Assembly: GCF_005889745.1 (NCBI RefSeq)
Contig: NZ_VCKZ01000010.1
Location: 1-52,519, forward strand
Source of the DNA: Actinomadura geliboluensis
GTDB taxonomy: Bacteria; Actinomycetota; Actinomycetes; Streptosporangiales; Streptosporangiaceae
Length of the DNA stretch: 52,519 bases
Direction: 5' to 3'
The position numbers and the translations under genes were made by a program. Below the pieces are notes generated by a model. The model was not told the origin of the DNA. It did not search any database and saw only the letters and a program-made list of their open reading frames with translations. Shown here one piece after another: positions 7,743 to 16,349 of this stretch; position 1 is the first letter of the stretch; each line of letters starts with the position of its first letter.

Positions 7743-8396
7743 GTGCGTGTTCTAGTCGTCGAGGACGAGCGGGTGCTCGCCGACGCGATCGCCACCGGCC
7801 TGCGCAGGCAGACGCTGGCCGTGGACGTGGCCTACGACGGCGCGGGCGCGCTGGAGCGGGCCGGCGTCAACGAGTACGACGTGATCGTGCTCGACCGCGA
7901 CCTGCCCAAGGTCCACGGCGACGACGTCTGCAAGCAGCTCGTCGCGCAGCGCTACCCGGCGCGGATCATCATGCTGACCGCGGCGGGCGAGCTGGACGAC
8001 CGGGTCGAGGGCCTGTCCATCGGCGCCGACGACTACCTCGCCAAGCCGTTCGCGTTCGCCGAGCTGATCGCCCGGGTGCGGGCCCTCGGGCGGCGCGCCG
8101 CTGCGCCGCTGCCGCCCGTCCTGGAGCGCGCCGGGATCACCCTCGACCCGGCCCGCCGCGAGGTCTCCCGCGACGGCCGCCCCGTCGAGCTGACCCGCAA
8201 GGAGTTCGCGGTCCTGGAGGTGCTGCTCAGCGCGGACGGCGCCGTCGTCAGCTCCGAGCAGCTGCTGGAGAAGGCGTGGGACGAGCACATCGACCCGTTC
8301 ACCAACGTCGTCCGGGTCACGATGATGACGCTGCGCAAGAAGCTCGGCGACCCCCCGGTGATCGAGACCGTGCCCGGCGTGGGGTACCGGCTGTGA
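7743..8396 (+). CDS. cutR: Response regulator CutR (OmpR/PhoB type)
   Basis: DNA-binding response regulator of 217 residues. The receiver domain (1-115) has the acidic pocket VVEDE, phospho-acceptor Asp51 in VIVLDRDLPK, Thr79 and Lys101 in YLAKPF. The C-terminal winged-helix domain carries LTRKEFAVLEVLLSADGAVVSSEQLLEKAWDE and ends PGVGYRL. Sequence and gene order (hemH, IMP, cutR, cutS, DUF4193) match CutR of Streptomyces, which controls genes linked to extracytoplasmic protein quality. GTG 7743 is chosen because AGGAGG precedes it and because MRVLVVEDE is the canonical N-terminus. Its stop overlaps the kinase start as GTGA. Confidence 0.92.
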   Translation: MRVLVVEDERVLADAIATGLRRQTLAVDVAYDGAGALERAGVNEYDVIVLDRDLPKVHGDDVCKQLVAQRYPARIIMLTAAGELDDRVEGLSIGADDYLAKPFAFAELIARVRALGRRAAAPLPPVLERAGITLDPARREVSRDGRPVELTRKEFAVLEVLLSADGAVVSSEQLLEKAWDEHIDPFTNVVRVTMMTLRKKLGDPPVIETVPGVGYRL

Positions 8397-9772
8397 CCGC
8401 ACCCCGGCCCGGCCCGTCCGAATCCGGAGCGACCGCGGCGCACTCCGGGTCCGGCGACACGCGTCCGAACGCCGCACACGACACCGGCGCGCAGGCCACC
8501 CAGCCGACGGCCGTCCCCGGCGGCGGGCAGCCCGGCGGGCAGGGCGGCGCCCCCGGCGGCGAGGGCGGGCGGCGCGGCGGCCGGTGGCGGCGCCCCGGCC
8601 CGCAGCAGTTCCCGCCGCCGCCCCCGGCCGCGAAGGGCATGTGGCGCGCCGACGGCAGCCCGGTGACCGCGCTGCCGAACCGGATGAGCGTGCGGCTGCG
8701 CCTCACCCTGCTGTACGGGCTGCTGTTCTTCATGGCCGGCGCGCTGCTGCTGTTCGTCATGTCGTTCCTGATGGCGAACATCCTCAGCAACGTCAAGGTG
8801 ATCGGCTACGGCCTCACCGACGCCGCGGCCGCCGAGCTGCAGCGCCAGTTCGTCGAGCAGACGATGAAGCAGCTCGTCGGCCGGTCGCTGCTCGCGCTCG
8901 GCGGGGTCGGCGTGATCACGCTGGTGCTCGGCTGGTTCGTCGCCGACCGTGCGCTCAGCCCGCTGCAGCGGGTCACCACGACCGCGCGCCGGCTGTCGGA
9001 GAGCACGCTGCACGAGCGCATCGCGCTGGAGGGCCCGGAAGACGAGATCAAGGAGCTGGCCGACACCTTCGACGCGATGCTGGAGCGGCTCGGCCAGGCG
9101 TTCGACTCCCAGCGCCGGTTCGTCGCGAACGCCTCGCACGAGCTGCGCACCCCGCTCGCGATCAACCGGACGCTGCTGGAGGTGGCGCTCGGCGACCCCG
9201 AGGCGTCGGAGGACCTGCGCACCGTCGGCCGCACGCTGCTGGCCACCAACGCCCGGCACGAGCGGCTCATCGAGGGGCTGCTGCTGCTCGCCCGCAGCGA
9301 GCGGGAGCTGACCGCGCGGACCCCGGTCGACATGGCCGAGGTCGCGGCGGCCGTGCTGGAGCAGTCGAACCGCCGCGAGCACGACAACGACGTGGCCGTC
9401 CACCCGGAGCTGACGCAGGGCACGGCGCTCGGCGACCCGGTGCTGCTGGAGCACCTGGTGTCGAACCTCGTCGAGAACGCGATCAAGCACAACGAGGCCG
9501 AGGGCGGCGAGCTGTGGATCCGCACCGGCATGCTCGACGGCTACGCCACCGTCCAGGTGGAGAACACCGGGCCCGTGGTGCCCGCCTACGAGGTGGAGCG
9601 GCTGTTCGAGCCGTTCCGGCGGCTGAACGCCGACCGCGTCGAGTCGTCCAAGGGCGCGGGCCTCGGCCTGTCGATCGTCCGGTCCGTGGTGCTCGCGCAC
9701 CGCGGCGCCGTCTACGCGGCGCCCCGCCCCGGCGGCGGGCTGATCGTCACCGTCCGCCTCCCACCGGGCTGA
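8393..9772 (+). CDS. cutS: Sensor histidine kinase CutS
   Basis: Membrane histidine kinase partner of CutR, 459 residues. Order: a Pro/Gly-rich cytoplasmic extension of about 100 residues, TM1 (LTLLYGLLFFMAGALLLFVMSF), a short external loop of about 40 residues, TM2 (SLLALGGVGVITLVLGWFV), HAMP, the dimerisation domain with phospho-acceptor His249 in NASHELRTP, and a HATPase domain with NLVENAIKHN and GAGLGLSIVRS. The GTG start overlaps the cutR stop by 4 nt, so the pair is coupled. The external loop contains no cysteine, whereas I recall Streptomyces CutS having a conserved Cys pair there; the sensing mode may therefore differ. A strong terminator follows. Confidence 0.9.
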   Translation: MTAPRPGPSESGATAAHSGSGDTRPNAAHDTGAQATQPTAVPGGGQPGGQGGAPGGEGGRRGGRWRRPGPQQFPPPPPAAKGMWRADGSPVTALPNRMSVRLRLTLLYGLLFFMAGALLLFVMSFLMANILSNVKVIGYGLTDAAAAELQRQFVEQTMKQLVGRSLLALGGVGVITLVLGWFVADRALSPLQRVTTTARRLSESTLHERIALEGPEDEIKELADTFDAMLERLGQAFDSQRRFVANASHELRTPLAINRTLLEVALGDPEASEDLRTVGRTLLATNARHERLIEGLLLLARSERELTARTPVDMAEVAAAVLEQSNRREHDNDVAVHPELTQGTALGDPVLLEHLVSNLVENAIKHNEAEGGELWIRTGMLDGYATVQVENTGPVVPAYEVERLFEPFRRLNADRVESSKGAGLGLSIVRSVVLAHRGAVYAAPRPGGGLIVTVRLPPG

Positions 9773-9780
9773 CAAGAGAG

Positions 9781-9815
9781 CGCCCTGGCCGGCCCTCGGG
9801 GGGCCGGCCAGGGCG
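9781..9815. terminator. Perfect 15-bp hairpin between cutS and the convergent kinase
   Basis: CGCCCTGGCCGGCCC (9781-9795) pairs perfectly with 9801-9815 around loop TCGGG. It lies 8 nt after the cutS stop and before the end of the minus-strand kinase gene, so it can act on both strands. Confidence 0.88.
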
Positions 9816-9847
9816 CGCGCTCACTTCAGCGGGTCACTCCGACCCGG

Positions 9848-11509
9848 TCACTTCGAGACGGTCCCGTACGCGCTGGGGCTGGAGGCGTAGCGGCTCTGCC
9901 GCCACTCCCACCGCATCGTGGTGCCGCTGGAGGACGGGATGAAGGTGACGTACCCGGGGGCGCACTCCTTCTCGTCCATCCCCGCCATCGGGGTCTCCCG
10001 GTACATGACCTTGCCGTCGTCGTCGGACAGCAGGGACAGGCGCGTGTAGCACTTGTCCTGGGCGCCGGACGGGTAGGTGTAGGTCGCGACGCCGGTCGTG
10101 TAGATCAGCGAGAACTTGACCTCGAACTCGGTGTGCCCGGCACCGGCGCCGGGCTGGTTCCCGTCGCCGGTGAAGTTGCCCACGAGCCCGCCCGTCGCGC
10201 GCGGCGTCGGGGTGTCGTCGTCCGGCGGCGTGTAGGTGCTCGTCGGGTACGTCGTCGGGAACGGGTCCGGCTCGTCGTCGCTGTTGGCGCCGATGATCGC
10301 CAGCACCACGACCACCAGGATCACGATCAGCGCCAGCGCGCCGCAGCCGATCGCGATGATCGGCCCGGCCGAGGACGACTGCTTCGGCGGCGGCCCGTAG
10401 CCCGGCCCCGGCGGCATCGGCGGCTGCATCTGCATCTGCGGCTGCGGGGGCTGCGGCGGCGCGCCCTGGTACATCGGCATCGGCGGCGGCGTGATCGGCT
10501 GCGGCGGGGGCGTGTTCGGGCCCGCCATCGCGCCCTGGTGCATCGGCATCGGCGGCGGGGTGATCTGCGGCTGCGGCCGGTGCTGCGGCGCCGGCGGCAC
10601 CGGGGGCGGCGGCGGCAGCTGCGAGGCGATCCGGGTTCCCTGGTTGAGCAGGTCCTCCTGCCCGGCGCCCTGCCCCGCCGGCGCGGCGCCGACGGCGCCG
10701 AGCAGGTTCAGCAGCAGCTGCGGGGCGGGCGGGCGCAGGCCCGCGTCCTTGGACAGGCAGCGGCCGATCAGGTCCCGCAGCGGGCCCGGGGGCAGCGCCG
10801 ACAGGTCCGGCTCCTCGTTGAGGATCCGGTTGATGATGACCGGCAGCGTGTCCGCCTCGAACGGCGACTGCCCGGTGGCGGCGAACACCATGGTCGCGCC
10901 CCAGGCGAAGATGTCGACCGCCGGGGTGAGCGGCGCGCCCGTCAGCTGCTCGGGCGCCAGGTAGCCGGGCGTGCCGACCACCATGCCGGTCGCGGTGACG
11001 GCGCTCTCCTGCGAGTTGACCGTCCGGGCGATGCCGAAGTCGACGACGCGGGGGCCGTCGGACGCCAGCATGACGTTGTTCGGCTTGAAGTCGCGGTGCA
11101 CGATCCCGGCCTCGTGGATCGCCGCGAGCGCGGTGGCCGTGCCGATCGCGAGCCGCTCCAGCTCGGCGGCGCTGCGCGGCCCGTCGTGCGCGACCACGTC
11201 GTGCAGGGACGGCCCGTCGATGAACTCGCTGACGACGTAGGGCTGGTCGCCCTGGACGTCGGCCTCCAGCACGCGGGCCGTGCAGAAGGGCTCGACCTTC
11301 TGCGCCGCACTCACCTCGCGGGTGAACCGGGCACGCGCGGCCGGATCGTTGGCCATCTGCGCGTGCAGCAGCTTGACCGCGACGTACTCTCCTCCGGGCG
11401 CCTTGCCCAGGAAGACGGCGCCCTGGCCCCCGGCGCCCAGCCGTCCGATGACCTCGTACTGTCCGAGTGCCCTAGGATCGCCCGGCTCCAGCGGAGCGGC
11501 ATCCGGCAT
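9848..11509 (-). CDS. Receptor-type Ser/Thr protein kinase with extracytoplasmic sensor domain
   Basis: Eukaryote-like (Hanks/PASTA-kinase superfamily) Ser/Thr kinase of 553 residues. Kinase domain about 17-280: glycine loop IGRLGAGGQGAVFLG, catalytic Lys in YVAVKLL, catalytic loop IVHRDFKPNNVML, DFG segment VVDFGIART, activation-loop GTPGYLAPEQ. A Pro/Gln/Met-rich juxtamembrane linker (about 300-375) leads to a single TM (IIAIGCGALALIVILVVVVLAII) and an external domain of about 140 residues without PASTA repeats. That domain has two cysteines (DKCYTRL and EKECAPGY) that could form a disulfide, and its ligand is unknown. The start at 11509 has GGAGG 5 nt upstream; an ATG at 11521 is also in frame. 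The T-x-x-D repeats of the membrane protein at 1748 are a possible substrate type, by inference only. Confidence 0.92.
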   Translation of the reverse strand: MPDAAPLEPGDPRALGQYEVIGRLGAGGQGAVFLGKAPGGEYVAVKLLHAQMANDPAARARFTREVSAAQKVEPFCTARVLEADVQGDQPYVVSEFIDGPSLHDVVAHDGPRSAAELERLAIGTATALAAIHEAGIVHRDFKPNNVMLASDGPRVVDFGIARTVNSQESAVTATGMVVGTPGYLAPEQLTGAPLTPAVDIFAWGATMVFAATGQSPFEADTLPVIINRILNEEPDLSALPPGPLRDLIGRCLSKDAGLRPPAPQLLLNLLGAVGAAPAGQGAGQEDLLNQGTRIASQLPPPPPVPPAPQHRPQPQITPPPMPMHQGAMAGPNTPPPQPITPPPMPMYQGAPPQPPQPQMQMQPPMPPGPGYGPPPKQSSSAGPIIAIGCGALALIVILVVVVLAIIGANSDDEPDPFPTTYPTSTYTPPDDDTPTPRATGGLVGNFTGDGNQPGAGAGHTEFEVKFSLIYTTGVATYTYPSGAQDKCYTRLSLLSDDDGKVMYRETPMAGMDEKECAPGYVTFIPSSSGTTMRWEWRQSRYASSPSAYGTVSK

Positions 11510-12140
11510 CTGACCCTCCATTGACCCGCAGTGATGTCCGCGACATTGTGCGCCGGACCCACCGCGGGCCCCGTTCCGGCGTCCGAACCGCGGCACCGGG
11601 GTGAAACCTCCGCAGGGGGCCCGCCCCCAACCTCAGGCGGGCACGATATCGCGTTAGTTCAGACGTTTCACCGATCAGTCTGGTTCGGTCTTCCGGCGGC
11701 CGGGTCAGGCCGCGCCCGCCGGGCCGTCCCGCCGCGCCTCCCAGGCCGGGGACGGGTGCGCGCCGCGGGGTGCGTCCGGGAGCCCGCGGCGGTGCCGCGC
11801 CGCCGGCCCGCCGCCGCGCGCGGACGCCGTGCCGCCGCGCGGGCCGGTCGGCGCGCGCAATGCCGCCGGGACCGATATGATCCCGGCCGCCGCGGGTACT
11901 CCGGCAGGTGCCCCGGCCCCGGCAGCGGGACGTCGGCATCCGCCGGTTATGTGACGGAAGACACAGTACGAGGAAAGATCCGGGTGACTGGTGTCACTCG
12001 TGGGAACGGTCGCGCCTTGTGTGTCGCAGGTCACCAACCGTGACAGAATTTCCCGCCCGGATCGGGCACAAGAACGGCCCCTTGAGCGTTAGATCCGCGC
12101 GACGGGGCGCATAAAGCACTGAGGGGGATGGAGATAGAAG
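11510..12140. other. Long divergent regulatory region upstream of the kinase and the DUF4193 gene
   Basis: About 630 bp with open frames on both strands but no family signature, no ribosome binding sites and poor amino-acid composition, so I call it non-coding. The part near 11640-11700 is less GC-rich and may hold the kinase promoter. The right end (11940-12050) is less GC-rich again and dense in GTGAC/GTCAC words, listed separately. Confidence 0.55.
11951..12044. promoter_or_regulatory. Cluster of GTGAC/GTCAC inverted repeats upstream of the DUF4193 gene
   Basis: GTGAC at 11951; an inverted pair GTGAC (11984-11988) / GTCAC (11993-11997), 4 nt apart; and a second pair GTCAC (12030-12034) / GTGAC (12040-12044), 5 nt apart. 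Five copies of a 5-mer and its complement fall within 94 bp in the promoter position of the downstream gene. Likely operator sites; the binding protein is unknown. Confidence 0.45.
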
Positions 12141-12437
12141 ATGGCGACCGACTACGACAGCCCACGCAAGACCGACGACGATCTCAGCGAGGACAGCCTC
12201 CAGGAGCTCCAGGCCCGGCGGGCCGACAAGGCCGCCAGCATCATCGACGAGGACCTGGACGCCGGTGAGGTCGCCGAGCTTCCCGGGGCCGACCTGTCCA
12301 ACGAGGAGCTCACCTTCCGGGTGGTTCCGCGGCAGGCGGACGAGTTCACCTGCACGCGCTGCTTCCTGGTGCACCACCGCAGCCAGCTGGCCACCGAGAA
12401 GAACGGCCAGCCGATCTGCCGCGAGTGCGCCGCCTGA
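12141..12437 (+). CDS. DUF4193 zinc-ribbon-like protein
   Basis: A 98-residue acidic protein typical of actinobacteria and annotated only as DUF4193. It begins MATDYDSPRKTDDDLSEDSLQELQARR, and its C-terminal third carries CTRCFLVHHRSQLA and ICRECAA, two CxxC pairs that should bind zinc. The ATG at 12141 is preceded by GGAGATAGAAG. In Streptomyces the orthologue also lies next to cutRS, which supports the syntenic core. Its molecular role is unknown; the acidic N-terminus plus a zinc ribbon suggests interaction with a nucleic-acid or polymerase complex, but that is speculation. Confidence 0.88.
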   Translation: MATDYDSPRKTDDDLSEDSLQELQARRADKAASIIDEDLDAGEVAELPGADLSNEELTFRVVPRQADEFTCTRCFLVHHRSQLATEKNGQPICRECAA

Positions 12438-12454
12438 CCGGGAGTGGCCGCCGG

Positions 12455-13270
12455 GTGACGGGAGAGATCGAGAAGCGTCATGACGATGTGGAGCCGGCGC
12501 ACGGCGGCGGCTCCACGGAACTCGGTGAGCTGATCGGACGGCTCACCGCCGACGAGGACATGGACCGCGAGACCCGCGGCCGCCTGCTCGGGCGGCTGGC
12601 CGCCCTGCTCGGCCGGAGCGCCCGCAAGGTGGGGGCCGCGGGGATCGGGCGCGGCAGGTGGCTCGGCGACCTGCTCGTCGAGGCCGCGCCGCACATCACC
12701 ATCCGCGACCTGGAGACGCTGCAGGCCCACCACCGCGGGCTGATGGGGGAGGAGCTCGCCGACCGGCTCGTCAAGGTGGCGAGCAACGGCACGACCGCCG
12801 TCGGCGCGGCCGGCGGGGCGCTGGCCGCGGTGCAGTTCGCCGCCCCGCCGCTGCTGCTGACGGCGCCCGCCCAGCTCGCCGCCGAGACGCTCGTCGTCGC
12901 GGCCATCGAGGTCAAGATGATCGCCGAACTGCACGAGGTGTACGGCGTGCGCGTCCAGGGCACCGGCACCGCCCGCGGCGCGGCGTTCGTCACGTCCTGG
13001 GCCCGGCAGCGCGGCGTCAACCCCCTGGAGGCCGGGTCGCTCACCAGCGCCCTCGGCACCGCCGCCAAATCGGCCCTGCGCAAGCGGATGCTGCGCACCT
13101 TCGGCCGCAGCATGAGCACCATGGGCCCGCTCCTCACCGGCGCCGCCGCGGGCGCCGCCCTCAACCGGTCCGCGACGAGGGCCCTGGCGCTGAAGGTCCG
13201 CAACGACCTGCGCGAGACCGCCGGGATCACGCCCCCGCTCCCGGGATCCCGCCGCGAACCGCTGAGCTGA
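12455..13270 (+). CDS. EcsC-like family protein (tentative)
   Basis: A roughly 271-residue Ala-rich helical protein immediately after the DUF4193 gene. The middle has hydrophobic helices (AAGGALAAVQFAAPPLLLTAPAQLAAETLVVAAIEVKMIAELHEVYG) and the C-terminus has MGPLLTGAAAGAALNRSATRALALKVRNDLR. This pattern resembles the EcsC family, whose function is unclear, and I give the assignment moderate weight. GTG 12455 is preferred; a GTG at 12425 would overlap the upstream gene by 13 nt. Close spacing suggests co-transcription with the DUF4193 gene. A hairpin terminator follows. Confidence 0.6.
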   Translation: MTGEIEKRHDDVEPAHGGGSTELGELIGRLTADEDMDRETRGRLLGRLAALLGRSARKVGAAGIGRGRWLGDLLVEAAPHITIRDLETLQAHHRGLMGEELADRLVKVASNGTTAVGAAGGALAAVQFAAPPLLLTAPAQLAAETLVVAAIEVKMIAELHEVYGVRVQGTGTARGAAFVTSWARQRGVNPLEAGSLTSALGTAAKSALRKRMLRTFGRSMSTMGPLLTGAAAGAALNRSATRALALKVRNDLRETAGITPPLPGSRREPLS

Positions 13271-13307
13271 CCGCGTACGCGCCGGCGGGGACGCCCCGCC
13301 CGGCGGA

Positions 13308-13335
13308 CGTTCCAGGGGGTCGCCCCCCTGGAACG
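13308..13335. terminator. 12-bp hairpin between convergent genes
   Basis: CGTTCCAGGGGG (13308-13319) pairs with 13324-13335 around a 4-nt loop, between the convergent stops at 13270 and 13343. Confidence 0.8.
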
Positions 13336-13342
13336 GCACGGG

Positions 13343-13630
13343 TCAGGCATCGACCTTCAGATGGGACGGCAGCTCGCCGGTGCCCTTGGCGTACTGGTGC
13401 GCCACGGCGCGGGTCGCGAGCAGGCGGGCCAGCTCCATGCCGACGCCCATCACCACGGCCCAGCCGACCGCCTCCAGCAGATCGACCTCCGGGGACTCGG
13501 GGTTGGTCGGGGGCTCCTTGCCGGTGCTCTTCTTCCAGATCATCGTGATGGTCTTCTTCGCGACGAACCCGCCCGCGAACGCCGCGGCGCCGGCCATCAC
13601 CCGCCACCCGATATCGCCCTTATCCGCCAT
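13343..13630 (-). CDS. DUF4235 membrane protein
   Basis: A 95-residue protein with two predicted membrane helices: RVMAGAAAFAGGFVAKKTITMIWKK near the N-terminus and VDLLEAVGWAVVMGVGMELARLLATR in the second half, joined by a polar KSTGKEPPTNPES loop. This layout, and the W-K-x-x-T-G-K-E-P-P segment, is typical of DUF4235, a small actinobacterial membrane family of unknown function. ATG 13630 has GAGGACGAGT just upstream. It is transcribed toward the EcsC-like gene and away from the valyl-tRNA synthetase. Confidence 0.82.
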   Translation of the reverse strand: MADKGDIGWRVMAGAAAFAGGFVAKKTITMIWKKSTGKEPPTNPESPEVDLLEAVGWAVVMGVGMELARLLATRAVAHQYAKGTGELPSHLKVDA

Positions 13631-13757
13631 ACTCGTCCTCCACTCGTCTGTCGTCTCCGACGCTACCGGAACGGTCCGCCCCGGGCGGTGGAGGTGATCG
13701 CCGCGTCGGCCGTCCGCCGGCGGCCGTCAATTGGCATGCGGCTCCCGCCGATGTCAA

Positions 13758-13763
13758 TACCAT
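13758..13763 (+). promoter_or_regulatory. TACCAT -10 box, predicted leaderless start of valS
   Basis: TACCAT ends 6 nt before the valS ATG at 13770, matching the TANNNT-N6/7-start arrangement of actinobacterial leaderless genes. A TTGGCA lies at 13731-13736, with 21-nt spacing. No Shine-Dalgarno sequence precedes the ATG. Confidence 0.6.
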
Positions 13764-13769
13764 TGGCTC

Positions 13770-16295
13770 ATGACAGAGCAGCCGCGTACCTCGCACGTCC
13801 CGCCGAAGCCCTCCCTGGACGGCCTTGAGGACAAATGGGTACGCGTCTGGGAGGACGAGGGCGTCTACCGCTTCGACCGCACCCGGCCGCGCGGCGAGGT
13901 CTACTCGATCGACACCCCGCCGCCCACCGTGAGCGGTTCCCTCCACGTCGGCCACGTCTTCTCCTACACCCACACCGACACCGTCGCGCGGTTCCACCGC
14001 ATGCGCGGTCGGGCGGTCTTCTACCCGATGGGCTGGGACGATAACGGCCTGCCGACCGAGCGCCGGGTGCAGAACCATTTCGGCGTCCGGTGCGATCCGT
14101 CGCTGCCCTACGATCCCGATTTCGAGCCGCCGGCCAAGCCCGACCCCAAGCGCCAGCTGCCGGTCTCGCGGCGCAACTTCATCGAGCTGTGCGAACGGCT
14201 CACCGAGGTCGACGAGAAGGCGTTCGAGGAGATGTGGCGCCAGGTCGGCCTGTCGGTCGACTGGAACCACCTGTACACCACCATCGGCGACGTGTCCCGC
14301 ACGGCGTCGCAGCGCGCGTTCCTGCGCAACCTGGCGCGCGGCGAGGCGTACGTCTCCGAGGCGCCGACGCTGTGGGACGTGACGTTCCGCACGGCCGTCG
14401 CCCAGGCCGAACTGGAGGACCGCGAGCACCCCGGCGCGTTCTACCGGATCCGGTTCCACGGCGACGAGCGCCCGGTCTACATCGAGACGACCCGGCCGGA
14501 GCTGCTGCCCGCGTGCGTCGCGCTGGTCGCCCACCCCGACGACGAGCGCTACCAGGAGCTGTTCGGCACGACCGTCCGCACGCCGCTGTTCGGCGTCGAG
14601 GTCCCGGTCCTCGCGCACCGCCTCGCCGAGCCCGACAAGGGCTCCGGCATCGCGATGATCTGCACGTTCGGCGACGTCACCGACGTCACCTGGTGGCGCG
14701 AGCTCGACCTGCCGACCCGCGCGATCGTCGACTGGGACGGCCGCCTCGCCGCCGACCCGCCCGCCGGCGTCGCTCCGGAGCCTTACGCGGAGCTGGCCGG
14801 CAAGACGGTGTTCTCCGCGAAGGAGCGCGTCGCCGAGATGCTCCGCGAGTCCGGCGACCTCGACGGCGAGCCGCGCAAGATCAGCCGCCCGGTGAAGTTC
14901 TACGAGAAGGGCAGCAAGCCCCTGGAGATCGTCACCACCCGGCAGTGGTACATCCGCAACGGCGGCCGCGACGAGGGCGTCCGGGCGGAGCTGCTGGCGC
15001 GCGGGCGCGAGCTGGCGTGGCACCCCGGCTACATGCGGGCCCGGTACGAGAACTGGGTCGAGGGGCTGAACGGCGACTGGCTGATCTCCCGGCAGCGGTT
15101 CTTCGGCGTGCCGATCCCCGTCTGGTACCCGCTGGACGCCTCCGGCGAGCCCCGCTACGACGCGCCGATCGTCCCGTCCGAGGACGCGCTGCCCGTCGAC
15201 CCGTCCTCGGACGTCCCGCCGGGCTACACCGCCGGGCAGCGCGGCGAGCCGGGCGGCTTCATCGGCGACCCCGACGTCATGGACACCTGGGCGACATCGT
15301 CGCTCACCCCGCAGATCGCGGGCGGCTGGGAGCGCGACGCCGACCTGTTCGGCCGCGTCTTCCCCTACGACCTGCGGCCGCAGGCGCACGACATCATCCG
15401 GACGTGGCTGTTCTCCACGGTCGTCCGCGCGCACCTGGAGCACGGCTCGCTGCCGTGGACGGGCACCGCGCTGTCGGGGTGGATCCTCGACCCCGACCGC
15501 AAGAAGATGTCGAAGTCCAAGGGCAACGTCGTCACGCCGATCGACCTGCTGCGCGAGTACGGGTCCGACGCCGTCCGCTACTGGGCGGCGAGCGGGCGGC
15601 CCGGCACCGACACCGCGTTCGACACCGGCCAGATCAAGGTCGGCCGGCGCCTCGCCATCAAGATCCTCAACGCGTCCAAGTTCGTGCTCGGGCTGGGCGA
15701 GGCCGAGGAGGGCGCGCCCGTCACCGAGCCGCTCGACCGGGCGATGCTGGCGGCGCTGTCCGGCGTCGTCCGGGACGCGACGGAGTCGTTCGAGGGCTAC
15801 GACTACACGCGGGCGCTGGAGCGCACGGAGCGGTTCTTCTGGGAGTTCTGCGACGACTACCTGGAGCTGGTGAAGGCCCGCGCGTACGGGGACGGCCCGG
15901 AGGCGCAGTCGGCGCGGGCGGCGCTGCGCACGGCGCTGTCGGTGCTGCTGCGGCTGTTCGCGCCCGTCCTGCCGTTCGTGACCGAGGAGGTCTGGTCGTG
16001 GTGGCGGCGCGGGTCGGTGCACGCGGCGTCCTGGCCGGCGGCCGCCGAGCTGCCGGCGGGCGGCGACCCGGCCGTCCTCGCCGCGACGGGCGAGGCGCTC
16101 CGCCAGGTCCGCAAGGCCAAGTCGGAGGCGAAGGCGTCGATGCGCGCCGACGTGTCCCGCGCGGTCGTCCGGGGCGCGGAGGTGGCGCACATCGCCCGGC
16201 CGGACCTCGCCGCGGCGGGGCGGATCGCCGACCTGACGCTGGAGGACGCCCCCGCCGAGCTGACCGTCGACGTCGAGCTCGCCCCCGCGACCTAG
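13770..16295 (+). CDS. valS: Valyl-tRNA synthetase (archaeal-like sequence type)
   Basis: Class Ia synthetase charging tRNA-Val, 841 residues. The HIGH motif reads [16 protein letters not shown], the editing domain (CP1) follows with [22 protein letters not shown], and the KMSKS loop is KMSKSKGN. The segment [20 protein letters not shown] replaces the typical bacterial MDHAGIATQ stretch and resembles archaeal and Rickettsia-type ValS. The C-terminus is also shorter, without the usual long coiled coil. Whether this is the only valS in the genome cannot be seen here. The ATG at 13770 is canonical for the family ([23 protein letters not shown]) and appears leaderless. Confidence 0.93.
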   Translation: MTEQPRTSHVPPKPSLDGLEDKWVRVWEDEGVYRFDRTRPRGEVYSIDTPPPTVSGSLHVGHVFSYTHTDTVARFHRMRGRAVFYPMGWDDNGLPTERRVQNHFGVRCDPSLPYDPDFEPPAKPDPKRQLPVSRRNFIELCERLTEVDEKAFEEMWRQVGLSVDWNHLYTTIGDVSRTASQRAFLRNLARGEAYVSEAPTLWDVTFRTAVAQAELEDREHPGAFYRIRFHGDERPVYIETTRPELLPACVALVAHPDDERYQELFGTTVRTPLFGVEVPVLAHRLAEPDKGSGIAMICTFGDVTDVTWWRELDLPTRAIVDWDGRLAADPPAGVAPEPYAELAGKTVFSAKERVAEMLRESGDLDGEPRKISRPVKFYEKGSKPLEIVTTRQWYIRNGGRDEGVRAELLARGRELAWHPGYMRARYENWVEGLNGDWLISRQRFFGVPIPVWYPLDASGEPRYDAPIVPSEDALPVDPSSDVPPGYTAGQRGEPGGFIGDPDVMDTWATSSLTPQIAGGWERDADLFGRVFPYDLRPQAHDIIRTWLFSTVVRAHLEHGSLPWTGTALSGWILDPDRKKMSKSKGNVVTPIDLLREYGSDAVRYWAASGRPGTDTAFDTGQIKVGRRLAIKILNASKFVLGLGEAEEGAPVTEPLDRAMLAALSGVVRDATESFEGYDYTRALERTERFFWEFCDDYLELVKARAYGDGPEAQSARAALRTALSVLLRLFAPVLPFVTEEVWSWWRRGSVHAASWPAAAELPAGGDPAVLAATGEALRQVRKAKSEAKASMRADVSRAVVRGAEVAHIARPDLAAAGRIADLTLEDAPAELTVDVELAPAT

Positions 16296-16319
16296 GCGGT
16301 TCCGCGCCGCGGCGCGGCT

Positions 16320-16342
16320 CACTCCGCGGGCCCCGCGGAGTG
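16320..16342. terminator. Short palindromic hairpin between valS and the P450 gene
   Basis: CACTCCGC (16320-16327) pairs with GCGGAGTG (16335-16342) around GGGCCCC. It lies between convergent stops at 16295 and 16350. Confidence 0.65.
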
Positions 16343-16349
16343 GGCCGCG

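Noticed and set aside
11531..12043. Open frames on both strands in the kinase/DUF4193 intergenic region
   Set aside because: No ribosome binding site, no recognisable domain and disordered-looking composition. They overlap regulatory repeats.
13620..16322. Long open frame (about 900 codons) antisense to valS, and similar antisense frames at 4190-6286, 30884-33250 and 43704-46271
   Set aside because: These mirror the GC-rich third positions of real genes on the other strand. They show no family motifs, are rich in Arg/Ala/Gly/Asp, and lie opposite genes with clear catalytic signatures.
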